From JBOHER01 sp050701115 (GTDB lineage Bacteria; Actinomycetota; Actinomycetes; Mycobacteriales; Pseudonocardiaceae), in the NCBI GenBank assembly GCA_050701115.1, contig JBOHER010000071.1, positions 1 through 46,426 on the forward strand: DNA of 46,426 nucleotides. The letters run 5' to 3'. Positions 1 through 7,840 of the stretch are shown piece by piece (position 1 is the first letter of the stretch; every line of letters starts with the position of its first letter). A program made the translations under genes and the position numbers. Under the pieces are notes generated by a model. That model saw nothing but the letters and a program-made list of their open reading frames with translations, was not told where the DNA came from and ran no database searches.

Positions 1-1238
1 CGCTTGCCGGTGGGGGTGGTGATGATCAGGTCGCCGTGGATCATCTGGAAGTTCCATCCGGGCCGGTCCTTGAGCAGGTGGTGGCGACGGCACAGGCTGC
101 AGAGCAGGCATTCGGCGGTTTCGCCGCCCTTGCCCCAGTCGTGGTTGTGGTCGAGGTCGCATTTGCGGGCGGGACGGCGGCAGCCGGGCACCCGGCAGCG
201 CTGGTCGCGGACCCGGACGTACTCATCCAGCTGGGCGGGGGGTGTGTAGCGGGTGCGGCCGACCTCGAGGAGTTGCCCGGTGGCCGGGTCGGTCAGCAGT
301 CGGCGCCAGGTGCTCTTGGGGTCGGCGGCCAACTGGCGGGCGATGTCGGCGGGGATCCAGCCGTAGCCTTCCAGGTCGGCGGGCAACTCGGAGGACCCGA
401 GCAGGGTGGTGACCGGGACGGTCACGTTGATCTGGACGGTTTTCCCGCTCTGGTTCTTCCCGAGCAGCAGCTCGGCGAACACATCGGCCCGGATCTCATC
501 CATGGACCGCTCGTCGCGGCGGGTCTTGATGGATTTGGCGATGGCGTCGACCCGGGCATAGATGGAGCAGGCCACGTCGGCGGGCAGGTAGGCGGACAGG
601 TGCGCCATGGAGTCCTCGGCCGGGATCAGCTCGACCTTGCGGTCTTTGCGGCGCCGTTCGGCGCGGCGGGCCGCCCCGTCCGGGTCGAGGGCGTCGACCT
701 TGCGCCGCGCGGACTGCTGGATCGCGGTAGCGTCCCGCCCCGCCACCCGGGATTCCAGATGGGAATCCAACTCGCGGGCCTGTTCGTCCGGCAGCGGCAG
801 CGCGGTGTCACAAATCCGGGACGCCTTGTAGGAGTCCACCTCGCCGCGGCCCATCGCCTCGAGAACCTTCGGGAACCGGGCCGTCAGATCCTTGGCCAGG
901 TGCACCTGCTTGTCTCCGGCGTGTTTGGACACCGACAGGGCGAAGGCGACCTCGTCGCCGGTGTCCCGGTCGTCCCCACGCCGCTGCCGAAGTTCTTCTA
1001 CGGCTTGGAGCTGCACCGCCTGCACCCGGGCGACCAACGCCTGCGACGCGGAGATCAACTCAACCACATGATCGGCGCCGAAATGCGCCCAATCAACGCC
1101 CTCCAAGCCCAGGATGCCCTCGGGCCGCCAATGGGACTCCGCATCCGCCGACCACATCATCGACAGCACACCCGACACCTCCACGGCCGCCGTGGTGGTA
1201 TACCACTTCGGATCGATGATGTCGAGTTTCGCTATCAC
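1..1238 (-). CDS. DUF222/13E12-family HNH endonuclease domain protein (3' end off window)
   Basis: Read on the minus strand, an uninterrupted frame runs from GTG at 1238 through the left edge, so the C-terminus is missing. The N-terminal ~280 residues match the alpha-helical DUF222 region of actinobacterial 13E12 proteins. The C-terminal part shows an HNH nuclease signature: CRVPGCRRPARKCDLDH, then HDWGKGGET, then CSLCRRHH, with paired Cys suited to a structural zinc. The start is chosen because an extended -10 element lies exactly 7 nt upstream and no ATG is in frame further up. Such proteins are multi-copy in actinobacteria. A link to mobile or intron-like elements is family knowledge, and the biological role is unknown. 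Confidence 0.88.
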   Translation of the reverse strand, partial: MIAKLDIIDPKWYTTTAAVEVSGVLSMMWSADAESHWRPEGILGLEGVDWAHFGADHVVELISASQALVARVQAVQLQAVEELRQRRGDDRDTGDEVAFALSVSKHAGDKQVHLAKDLTARFPKVLEAMGRGEVDSYKASRICDTALPLPDEQARELDSHLESRVAGRDATAIQQSARRKVDALDPDGAARRAERRRKDRKVELIPAEDSMAHLSAYLPADVACSIYARVDAIAKSIKTRRDERSMDEIRADVFAELLLGKNQSGKTVQINVTVPVTTLLGSSELPADLEGYGWIPADIARQLAADPKSTWRRLLTDPATGQLLEVGRTRYTPPAQLDEYVRVRDQRCRVPGCRRPARKCDLDHNHDWGKGGETAECLLCSLCRRHHLLKDRPGWNFQMIHGDLIITTPTGK

Positions 1239-1245
1239 AGCAACG

Positions 1246-1254
1246 ATTATAGCA
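1246..1254 (-). promoter_or_regulatory. Extended -10 promoter for a leaderless HNH mRNA
   Basis: On the minus strand TGCTATAAT is a perfect consensus -10 with the TGn extension. Seven bases separate it from the GTG at 1238, so the predicted transcription start coincides with the start codon. No convincing -35 or Shine-Dalgarno is seen. Confidence 0.6.
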
Positions 1255-1417
1255 TGAATTCGAACGTGTGTGCTATACGTCTGCGTAACCACTCCGCCGC
1301 CGATCAGGACAAACCTGACTTCACTCAGGCAGAGATCTATTTGTCCGGAATTGCGCCCTACCGGAGTGGTTGTGGTAGGAATGCCCCGCATCGCCAGCGA
1401 CTGAGGGGAAGTCTTTC

Positions 1418-1914
1418 GTGTGGAAAACGCTCGCCGGCCTGACCGGGTTGGGCAAGGTACTCGTCGTGATCGGCGCGCTGGTCGGCGTGAGCCTGATCGT
1501 GCTCTACGCGGTAGTCACGTTCTCCTCGACCACGGTGTCCTATCGTGGCCCGGGTTCCTCGGCCGCCCAGGACGCCGGGTACCGCTGGGAAGGCGGGCCG
1601 ATCCTGCTGGAGACGAAGGGCATGACCACCACCGGATGTGAGGTCACCCCGGATTCCGGTGAGGTGGGGATGATCTCGTCGAAGGCGGTGAACCGATCGC
1701 CGACGCCGACGCCGCGCTGCATGAACCGTGGTTCGACGGCGCGGCCACGGTTTCCTGTAGCGGGACCAGGCACGGCAATGTCCGGGTGTACAGCGGGACG
1801 ATGGCCGAGCTACGGATGTTCACCCGGGGCACCGGGTTCTCGGTACTCGGGTTCGGTCTGGCAGCGGTGCCGATCGGACTGGGGTTCTACTTCGGCAGGC
1901 GGAAAGGTAACTGA
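1418..1914 (+). pseudogene. Two-TM hypothetical membrane protein, single-base frameshift
   Basis: A good ribosome site (GAGGGGAA, 1404-1410) precedes GTG 1418. The first frame encodes a TM segment (residues ~12-34) and an extracytoplasmic region with Cys in TGCEVTPDSG. From about 1666 the plausible protein continues in another frame (DDLVEGGEPIADAD...), with a second Cys (VSCSG) and a C-terminal TM ending FYFGRRKGN and TGA at 1912-1914. Adding one G to the GGGG run at 1666-1669 restores one 165-residue frame. The fold would be TM, disulfide-capable outer domain, TM. Function is unknown. Either a real recent frameshift or a homopolymer sequencing error explains it. Confidence 0.65.
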
Positions 1915-1916
1915 GC

Positions 1917-2789
1917 TCAGGCCAGCGCCAGTGCGGCGGCCGTGATCGCCGACCAGATCAGCATCGCCAGGCCGGTGTCGCGCAGCACCGGGATGAGCGC
2001 GCGGCCGGTCGCTCCACTGGTCACCGCGCGCACCGGCACGATCAGAGCCAGCGCGGCGACTACCGCGAACATGGACGGTGGCAGGGCGAATCCGATCAGC
2101 ACGCTCACCGCGAACGGCACGAGCAGCAGGCCGAGGTACAGCCGCCGGGTGCCCCGGTCGCCGAGCTTGACGGCGAGCGTGCGTTTGCCGCTCGCGGTGT
2201 CGGTCGGGATGTCCCGCAGGTTGTTGGCCAGCAGCACGCCTGCGGAGAACGCGCCGACCGCGACCGCGGCGCCCAGCGCCAGCCAGTTCACCGTGCCCGC
2301 TTGCACGTAAACGGTGCCCAGCACGGCGACCGGACCGAAGAACAGGAACACCGCGATCTCGCCGTACCCCGAGTAGCCGTAGGGCTTCTTCCCGCCGGTG
2401 TAGAACCACGCGCCCGCCACGCACGCCGCACCGACGCCGCTCAGCCACCAATGCTGGCTGAGTACCACCAGCAGCAGACCGGCGATGGCCGCCAGCACGA
2501 AGCTGCTCAGCGCGGCGGAGAGCACCGACTCGGGGCGAGCCACCCCGGAACCGACCAGTCGTAGCGGGCCGACCCGATCGTCGTCGGTCCCGCGCACGCC
2601 GTCGGAGTAGTCGTTGGCGTAGTTCACACCCACGATCAGCGCGAGCGCGACGACCAGCGCGAGCGCCGAGTACAGCACGGAGAACCCGTCCAGTTGTGCG
2701 GCCGCGCCAGCGCCGAGGAGCACCGGGGCGATCGCATTCGGCAGGGTGCGGGGCCGGGCGCCTTCGATCCATTCCGTGATGGTGGCCAT
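1917..2789 (-). CDS. menA: 1,4-dihydroxy-2-naphthoate polyprenyltransferase MenA
   Basis: A UbiA-superfamily integral membrane prenyltransferase that joins a polyprenyl diphosphate to DHNA with loss of CO2, giving demethylmenaquinone. The 290-residue protein shows the first Asp-rich motif NDYSDGVRGTDDD (residues ~59-71) that binds Mg-diphosphate, and a second motif LRDIPTDTASGKRTLAVKLGD in the later loop, with about eight hydrophobic segments between. ATG 2789 is chosen because AGGAAAG sits 9-10 nt upstream; the frame is open further up but lacks homology. It is transcribed divergently from the CMD gene at 2873. Its stop lies 3 bp beyond that of the frameshifted gene (1914). Confidence 0.95.
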   Translation of the reverse strand: MATITEWIEGARPRTLPNAIAPVLLGAGAAAQLDGFSVLYSALALVVALALIVGVNYANDYSDGVRGTDDDRVGPLRLVGSGVARPESVLSAALSSFVLAAIAGLLLVVLSQHWWLSGVGAACVAGAWFYTGGKKPYGYSGYGEIAVFLFFGPVAVLGTVYVQAGTVNWLALGAAVAVGAFSAGVLLANNLRDIPTDTASGKRTLAVKLGDRGTRRLYLGLLLVPFAVSVLIGFALPPSMFAVVAALALIVPVRAVTSGATGRALIPVLRDTGLAMLIWSAITAAALALA

Positions 2790-2857
2790 CCGCGCATTCT
2801 TTCCTACCGGACTCGAGCGGCTCGCCGCAGGCATTTGCGAACAGTAGTGTTTCTCTA

Positions 2858-2866
2858 TGCTAGAGT
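2858..2866 (+). promoter_or_regulatory. Extended -10 promoter for a leaderless CMD-family mRNA
   Basis: TGCTAGAGT (TGn plus TAGAGT) ends 6 nt before ATG 2873, which puts the expected +1 at the A of the start codon. No Shine-Dalgarno precedes the gene. Confidence 0.5.
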
Positions 2867-2872
2867 CGGCGC

Positions 2873-3499
2873 ATGCCGCCCCCAGAAAGCGTGGTGCCTG
2901 CACCGCGCATCCTGCCCGGCGGCCGTCGCGAAATCGGGTTGCTCAACGCGATGATCGCTGGCCTGATCGGGGCCGCGGCCGGTTCGGGGCCGCCCAACCT
3001 GTTCACCACGCTGGCCCGGCACCGGCGGCTCTACCGGCCATGGCTGCGCTTCGCGGCGGCACTGATGCCGCGCGGCGCGCTACCGCGCGGGGACAGCGAA
3101 CTGGTGATCTTGCGGGTGGCGCATAACTGCGCCAGCGGGTACGAACTCGCCCATCACGAGCGGCTGGCCCGCCGCGAGGGGCTGACCGAGGAGCAGATCG
3201 CGCGCGTCGCGGAGGGCCCTGGTCACCAGGACTGGAGCGCCCGCGAGGCAGCCCTGCTGCGGGCCACAGACGAACTGCACGAGCAGCGCACCCTGTCCGA
3301 TCCAGCCTGGGACCGGCTGGCGGCCCAGCTGACCGAAACCGAACTGATCGAAGTGCCCATGCTGGTAGGCCACTACGAGATGCTCGCGATGACCCTGAAC
3401 AGCCTGCGTGTGCCCGCCGATGAGGCGCACGGCCCGCGCGGTGTGCTCGGGCGCGCCGCGTACGGACTCGCCAAGATCGGACGCGGGAGGCGCGGGTGA
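2873..3499 (+). CDS. Carboxymuconolactone decarboxylase (AhpD-like) family protein
   Basis: The 208-residue protein has the CMD-fold core around residues 74-100 (SELVILRVAHNCASGYELAHHERLA), which resembles the helix carrying the redox or acid-base residues of AhpD/CMD proteins. Only one Cys (C86) is present, so a CxxC peroxidase-reductase role is unlikely. E76, H94 and H95 are conserved-type residues. The substrate is unknown. The stop overlaps the GTG of the SDR at 3496, so the two genes are probably co-transcribed and translationally coupled. No link to menaquinone synthesis can be read from the sequence. Confidence 0.82.
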   Translation: MPPPESVVPAPRILPGGRREIGLLNAMIAGLIGAAAGSGPPNLFTTLARHRRLYRPWLRFAAALMPRGALPRGDSELVILRVAHNCASGYELAHHERLARREGLTEEQIARVAEGPGHQDWSAREAALLRATDELHEQRTLSDPAWDRLAAQLTETELIEVPMLVGHYEMLAMTLNSLRVPADEAHGPRGVLGRAAYGLAKIGRGRRG

Positions 3500-4335
3500 C
3501 CGGGCCGTTCCACGGCAAGACGGCCATCGTCACTGGCGCGGCCAGCGGTATCGGCCGGGAGATCGCCCGTCAGCTCGCCGACAAGGGCGCGCTGGTCCTG
3601 GTCACCGATATCGCAGGGCAGGCAGCGGAGCGGGTGGCCGCCGATATCGCCGAGCACGGTGGGGCGGCGACCGCGATGACCGTCGACGTGGCCAGCAGGC
3701 AGCACATCCAGGCAGCGGTCGACCACGTGGTTGCCGGCCACGGCCGGCTGGACTACATGGTCAACAACGCCGGCGTCGCGATCTTCGGGGAGGTCGAGGT
3801 GGTGTCCCTCGACGACTGGGACACCATCATCGACGTCAACCTGCGCGGCGTCGCCTACGGCACCACCATCGCTTACCGGCAGATGGTCAAGCAGGGTCAC
3901 GGTCACATCGTGAACACAGCTTCGGTCGCCGGGCTGGTCCCGGTACCGCTGCAGGCGCACTACTGCGCGACCAAGCACGCCGTGGTGGGCATGGCAAAGA
4001 CGCTGAGCGTGGAGGCCGCCGAGCACGGTGTCGCGGTCACCGCGTTCTGTCCCGCGTTCGTCGAGTCCGGCATGTTCGACAACAGCACCTTCCACGGCAC
4101 GATGGCGGGGGCCGACGCGCGCAGCTTGGTGCCGATCAGGCCGCTGGCCACCGACCGCGCGGTGGCGCGCCTGCTGCGTGGGCTCGCCCGGCGCCGCCGG
4201 TTCGTGGTCACCCCGTTCTACGGCAGGCTCGGCTGGTGGCTGGAGCGATTCTCGCCCACCCTTAGCTCGCGGCTGCACCGGCTGACCTTGCGGGAAACCC
4301 GCAAGCGGGCGGCCAGAGCGGACGCGATCCGATGA
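3496..4335 (+). CDS. Short-chain dehydrogenase/reductase
   Basis: A classical SDR of 279 residues. The cofactor motif TGAASGIG is at residues 13-20 and D38 (VTDI) follows beta-2, which suggests NAD(H) preference. NNAG is at 90-93. The catalytic set is N114, S143, Y156 and K160 (YCATK). The C-terminal 50 residues are Arg-rich and basic (GLARRRRF..., RETRKRAARAD), a common tail in actinobacterial SDRs annotated as acting on lipid-like substrates. Substrate is unknown. GTG 3496 overlaps the preceding TGA (GTGA), so the gene is coupled to the CMD-family protein. Confidence 0.9.
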   Translation: MTGPFHGKTAIVTGAASGIGREIARQLADKGALVLVTDIAGQAAERVAADIAEHGGAATAMTVDVASRQHIQAAVDHVVAGHGRLDYMVNNAGVAIFGEVEVVSLDDWDTIIDVNLRGVAYGTTIAYRQMVKQGHGHIVNTASVAGLVPVPLQAHYCATKHAVVGMAKTLSVEAAEHGVAVTAFCPAFVESGMFDNSTFHGTMAGADARSLVPIRPLATDRAVARLLRGLARRRRFVVTPFYGRLGWWLERFSPTLSSRLHRLTLRETRKRAARADAIR

Positions 4336-4413
4336 GGCGGCGCGCGCCGATCCGGCCACCGGGCACCCGGCGTCAGGACCGTTCCCGGCACCGGCGGTTC
4401 GCAAGGGCGTTCC

Positions 4414-4884
4414 CAGCTGTTCGGGCCCGACGAGGCCGCGGTCAGCGCCGAGGTGTCGGTGGCTGGCGCAGGCGCCCGCGCGGGTCGAGGTGTCCTACAG
4501 CACCGATCCGCTGGCCGAGCCGATCACCCTGGGCGGCCCGATCGGGGTGACCGTGCACGCCACCTCCAGCACGACACGCTGCTGGTGGTCACGCTCGTAG
4601 ACGTCGCGCCGGACGGAACGGCGACCGAGCTCAGCGGCGGAGCGCAGCTAGGCTCCATGCGCGCGATCCGGTTCGACATCGAGGCGTGGCCGGTCTTCGC
4701 GACGGTGCCCGCCGATCACCGGATCCGGGTCGTCATCGGTACCGGCGACGTGCCGCACCTGACGCCGCCCCCGGCCACCCTGCCCGATCTGCTCGGTGGC
4801 ACCTACCGGATCAGGCACGACACCGAAGCGGCGTCCTGGATCGACCTACCGGTGGTGGGTGATCAGGCACGCGGGGAGAGCTAG
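4414..4884 (+). pseudogene. Relic of a CocE/NonD-type hydrolase (X-Pro dipeptidyl-peptidase C-terminal domain)
   Basis: Pieces of the C-terminal jelly-roll domain of CocE/NonD hydrolases can be read in alternating frames. FGPDEAAVSAE (from 4414) is followed in another frame by VEVSYSTDPLAEPITLGGPIG (4484-4546). The first frame then returns with HDTLLVVTLVDVAPDGT and, later, IRVVIGTGDVPHL and LLGGTYRI up to TAG 4884. The usual ~40 residues between LGS(L/M)RA and the FDIE strand are missing, and the whole alpha/beta-hydrolase part is absent. Two frameshifts, an internal deletion and N-terminal loss indicate a decayed gene. Its last codon overlaps the TetR stop in a shared CTAG. Confidence 0.7.
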
Positions 4885-5522
4885 CGGAAAACGCCGCGCT
4901 CGGCGAGCAGGCGCACGTGCTCGACGACCGGCGGGCCGATCGCCCGCAGGGCGTCGAGATCACCCACCACCAGCGGGCCGGTCAGCATGGCGCTGGTCGC
5001 CGACACGATCAGCTGGCAGGCGAACCGGCCGGACTCCGAGCCGGCCCCCAGCAGCCCGGCGATCGCCTGCACGAACTCGCGTTGCAGCTCGAGCCGCCGA
5101 GCGATCGCTTCCGGTCCGGCCGCGTGTACCTCGACCAGGAACAGCCGCGCCCACGCCGGTTGGGATGCCAACGCGTCGAGGTAGGCACCGAACAGCCGTT
5201 GGAACCGGTCGACCGGATCGCCGCCGGTGACGTCGCCTTCGGTGATCCGCTTGAGGAGTTCCTCGCCCGCGCGGTCGAATGCGGCCAGGAAACAGTCCTG
5301 TTTGGACGTGAACAGCCGGTAGAAGCTCTCCCGGGAAACCCCGGCACGCTTGATGACGTCCTGTACCGAGGCCCGCGCGAATCCTTTCTCGCTCATCGCA
5401 TCGGCCATCGCCACCAGCATGCGATCCCGCTGCGACCGCTCGACCTCGGCCCGGCTGAGGCCGTGCCGACCGCGTGGCAGGCGGCCGGGCGTCGCGGCAG
5501 GATGGTCACCGGGTGTGCTCAT
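4881..5522 (-). CDS. TetR-family transcriptional regulator
   Basis: A 213-residue regulator. The N-terminal HTH (residues ~35-80) reads MADAMSEKGFARASVQDVI, then KRAGVSRESFYRLFTSKQDC, a typical TetR recognition helix and helix 4. The C-terminal ligand domain (~90-213) is variable and its effector cannot be predicted. ATG 5522 overlaps the menE TGA (ATGA) and is preferred to longer options, because the upstream frame is merely antisense-free menE sequence. Co-transcription with menE is likely. Whether it controls menE, the hydrolase relic or distant genes is not visible. Confidence 0.88.
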   Translation of the reverse strand: MSTPGDHPAATPGRLPRGRHGLSRAEVERSQRDRMLVAMADAMSEKGFARASVQDVIKRAGVSRESFYRLFTSKQDCFLAAFDRAGEELLKRITEGDVTGGDPVDRFQRLFGAYLDALASQPAWARLFLVEVHAAGPEAIARRLELQREFVQAIAGLLGAGSESGRFACQLIVSATSAMLTGPLVVGDLDALRAIGPPVVEHVRLLAERGVFR

Positions 5523-6709
5523 GGCTGGATCTCGGTGGTGCCGCCGTCGAGCATGGCGCGCACCGCGGCACGGTCGGTCTTGCCTGGTCCGCGCACCGGG
5601 AGCTGGCCGAGGACGCGCAGCATCCTCGGCACCGCTGCCGCCCCTGCCCGTCTGCGCACAAGGAGGGTGAGTTCGGTCTGGACCGGCGGGTGCTCCGGAT
5701 CGGCCGGGATGATCGCCGCCGCCACGATCTCGCCCCATTGGCTGTTGGGTACCGCGACCACGCATGCCTCGCGCACCCCGGGGTGCTCCAGCAGGGCGTG
5801 CTCGACCACCCCGGCGGGAACCTTGACCCCGCCCGTGTTGATCACGTCGTCGGTGCGCCCGAGCACCTCCAGCCTGCCGTCATCGGCGATCTGGCCCAGG
5901 TCGCTGGTGTGGAACCAGCCGTCCCGGAAGGTGGCCGCGGTGGCCTCGGGGTCGCCCCGGTAGCCGTGGGCGAGCACGTCGCCCGCGATGACGATCCGAC
6001 CGGCCTTGCGCGCGTCCGTCGTGGCGAGCCGCACGTGCACCCCGTCCAGCGGGAAGCCGTCGTACACGCAGCCGCTGGCCGTTTCGCTCATGCCGTAGGC
6101 ACCGATCAGGGACACCCCCGCCTCGGTCGCGCGGGTGCGCAGTTCCGGGGCTGTGGCCGCGCCGCCGACGATGACGGCGTCGAATGCGCGCGCGGCGTCC
6201 AGCCCTGCGCCGCCCGCGTCGAGCAGCCTGTGCAGCTGGGTGGGCACCAGGGCGGTGTAGCGCGGGCCGGCGGTGCGCAGCACCCCTCGGGCGGCCTCGG
6301 CGAAGGTATCGGGACGGAACCCGTCGGTGAGGTCGAGCACGCCGGGCGTGGTGTCCGCCAGCAGTGAGCGGATCAGCACCTGCAGGCCGCCGATGTAGTG
6401 CGCGGGGGTGGCGAGCAGCCAGTGCCCGGGGCCGCCGAGGCGCGCGTGCGTCGCGGTGGCGGACGCGATCAGGGCATCCGCGGCGAGCAGGACGCCCTTG
6501 GGTGCGCCGGTGGAGCCCGAGGTCGCAACGATCAGCGCGGTTCCCGGTTCCACCGGGTCATCGGGGCGCATGGCGTCGGCCAGCGCGGGCGCTGCCGGAT
6601 CCCGGCTGCTCAGCGGCAGGACGGCCGGGCCACCGTCAAGGGCGGCCTCCAGCACGCGGGACAGCCGGCGCACCGACTCGGCCCGCCCATCGACCCATAC
6701 CTGCTCCAT
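5519..6709 (-). CDS. menE: o-Succinylbenzoate--CoA ligase MenE
   Basis: An ANL-superfamily adenylating enzyme that converts o-succinylbenzoate, ATP and CoA to OSB-CoA. At 396 residues it is short for the superfamily but normal for actinobacterial MenE. P-loop TSGSTGAPKG is at 63-72. The A5 motif is YGMSETASG. A7 is WFHTSDLG, then GRTDDVINTGGVKV. The C-terminal lysine motif is RGPGKTDR. ATG 6709 (MEQVWVDG) is chosen because the ANL homology begins there; GAGGGT lies just upstream. It follows menB on the same strand across a 144-bp gap filled by an inverted element, and is coupled to the TetR gene. Confidence 0.93.
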   Translation of the reverse strand: MEQVWVDGRAESVRRLSRVLEAALDGGPAVLPLSSRDPAAPALADAMRPDDPVEPGTALIVATSGSTGAPKGVLLAADALIASATATHARLGGPGHWLLATPAHYIGGLQVLIRSLLADTTPGVLDLTDGFRPDTFAEAARGVLRTAGPRYTALVPTQLHRLLDAGGAGLDAARAFDAVIVGGAATAPELRTRATEAGVSLIGAYGMSETASGCVYDGFPLDGVHVRLATTDARKAGRIVIAGDVLAHGYRGDPEATAATFRDGWFHTSDLGQIADDGRLEVLGRTDDVINTGGVKVPAGVVEHALLEHPGVREACVVAVPNSQWGEIVAAAIIPADPEHPPVQTELTLLVRRRAGAAAVPRMLRVLGQLPVRGPGKTDRAAVRAMLDGGTTEIQP

Positions 6710-6742
6710 ACCCTCGATCCTCCCGTGCAGGTGGCCGCGCCC

Positions 6743-6834
6743 TCGTGAGTGAATGTTGTTGCTCTGACGGCCTTCAGCACTCACGACCGGTCGTGAGTGC
6801 TGAGGGTTGCCCATGCAACAACATTCACTCACGA
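6743..6834. repeat. Paired, inverted 44-bp element (BIME/REP-like)
   Basis: Two 44-bp units lie head to head across a CCGG centre (6787-6790). Unit 1 (6743-6786) and unit 2 (6791-6834) each begin with TCGTGAGTG and end with CACTCACGA. Unit 2 is the reverse complement of unit 1 at 37 of 44 positions. The outcome is a 20-bp perfect outer stem (6743-6762 with 6815-6834) and a 30-bp perfect central palindrome (6774-6803). It fills most of the menB-menE gap. There is no T-run, so it is not a simple intrinsic terminator. The terminal repeats and pairing resemble REP/BIME or MITE-derived repeats. Confidence 0.8.
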
Positions 6835-6853
6835 CACCGGCCCATCTGCAGTA

Positions 6854-7777
6854 TCAGTAGTAGTACGGGAACCTGGTCCAGTCTGGGGCGCGCTTGTGCA
6901 GGAAGGAGTCGCGCCCCTCGACGGCCTCATCGGTCATGTAGGCCAGCCGGGTGGTCTCGCCTGCGAAGAGCTGTTGCCCGACGAGTCCGTCGTCGATCAG
7001 GTTGAACGCGTACTTGAGCATCCGCTGCGCGGTGGGGGACTTGCCGTTGATCTCCCAGGCCCATTGCAGCGCCTGGGCCTCCAGTTCGGCGTGCGGAACG
7101 ACCGCGTTGACCGCACCCATCGCGTGCATCTGCTCGGCGCTGTAGTCGCGGCCGAGGAAGAAGATCTCCCGGGCGAACTTCTGCCCCACCTGGCGTGCCA
7201 GGTAGGCCGAGCCGTACCCGCCGTCGAACGAGCCCACGTCGGCGTCGGTCTGCTTGAACCGGGCGTGCTCGGCAGAAGCCAAGGTCAGGTCGCACACCAC
7301 GTGCAGCGAATGCCCACCGCCTGCCGCCCAGCCGGGCACCACCGCGATGACCACCTTCGGCATGAACCGGATCAGCCGCTGCACCTCGAGGATGTGCAGC
7401 CGGCCCGCCCGCGCCGGATCGACCGTGTCGGAGGTCTCCCCGCTGGCGTACTGATATCCGGTCCGTCCGCGAATACGCTGATCTCCACCGGAACAGAACG
7501 CCCAACCACCGTCGCGGGGTGAAGGTCCGTTGCCGGTGAGCAGGACAGTGCCGACATCCGAGCACATCCGGGCGTGGTCGAGCGCGCGGTAGAGCTCGTC
7601 CACCGTGTGCGGGCGAAACGCGTTGCGCACCTCGGGGCGATTGAACGCCACCCTGAGCACGCGTTTGCCCGACCGGCTCTCGACAGAGCGGTGATAGGTG
7701 ATGTCGGTGAAGTCGAAACCTTCGACCTCTTCCCACGCAGAGGAGTCGAAGAGCTCGGAGATAGGGGCGGCTGGCAT
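6854..7777 (-). CDS. menB: 1,4-dihydroxy-2-naphthoyl-CoA synthase MenB
   Basis: A crotonase-fold enzyme that closes OSB-CoA to DHNA-CoA. Residues 44-56 AFNRPEVRNAFRP and 95-100 CSGGDQ form the CoA/oxyanion region. QTDADVGSFDGGYGSA (~176-191) carries an Asp (D178) where the E. coli enzyme has Gly, the hallmark of the bicarbonate-independent class that includes M. tuberculosis MenB. The C-terminal WTRFPYYY tail is typical. Length is 307 residues. ATG 7777 has no Shine-Dalgarno but lies 7 nt after TATTCT, so the mRNA may be leaderless. It is divergent from menD. Confidence 0.96.
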   Translation of the reverse strand: MPAAPISELFDSSAWEEVEGFDFTDITYHRSVESRSGKRVLRVAFNRPEVRNAFRPHTVDELYRALDHARMCSDVGTVLLTGNGPSPRDGGWAFCSGGDQRIRGRTGYQYASGETSDTVDPARAGRLHILEVQRLIRFMPKVVIAVVPGWAAGGGHSLHVVCDLTLASAEHARFKQTDADVGSFDGGYGSAYLARQVGQKFAREIFFLGRDYSAEQMHAMGAVNAVVPHAELEAQALQWAWEINGKSPTAQRMLKYAFNLIDDGLVGQQLFAGETTRLAYMTDEAVEGRDSFLHKRAPDWTRFPYYY

Positions 7778-7784
7778 GTTTGGG

Positions 7785-7790
7785 AGAATA
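7785..7790 (-). promoter_or_regulatory. -10 hexamer for a leaderless menB mRNA
   Basis: On the minus strand TATTCT is followed by 7 nt and then ATG 7777, with no ribosome site between. The -35 is weak. Placement matches the leaderless arrangement seen at other starts in this window. Confidence 0.45.
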
Positions 7791-7840
7791 GGACGCGTGC
7801 TCGTGAGGACTGACTCCCGCATCGCGTGTGGTGGTCGCCG

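Noticed and set aside
36..1442. Long plus-strand open frame (468 codons) over the first kilobase
   Set aside because: The minus strand encodes a clear DUF222-HNH protein over the same bases; the plus frame has no domain and is a high-GC shadow.
3003..3533. Minus-strand frame of 176 codons opposite the CMD gene
   Set aside because: Arg-rich shadow of a conserved gene; no ribosome site or domain.
6743..6834. Simple intrinsic terminator for menB
   Set aside because: Strong stems but no T-run on either strand, and the double-unit structure is better explained as a repeat element; read-through to menE is needed unless menE has its own promoter.
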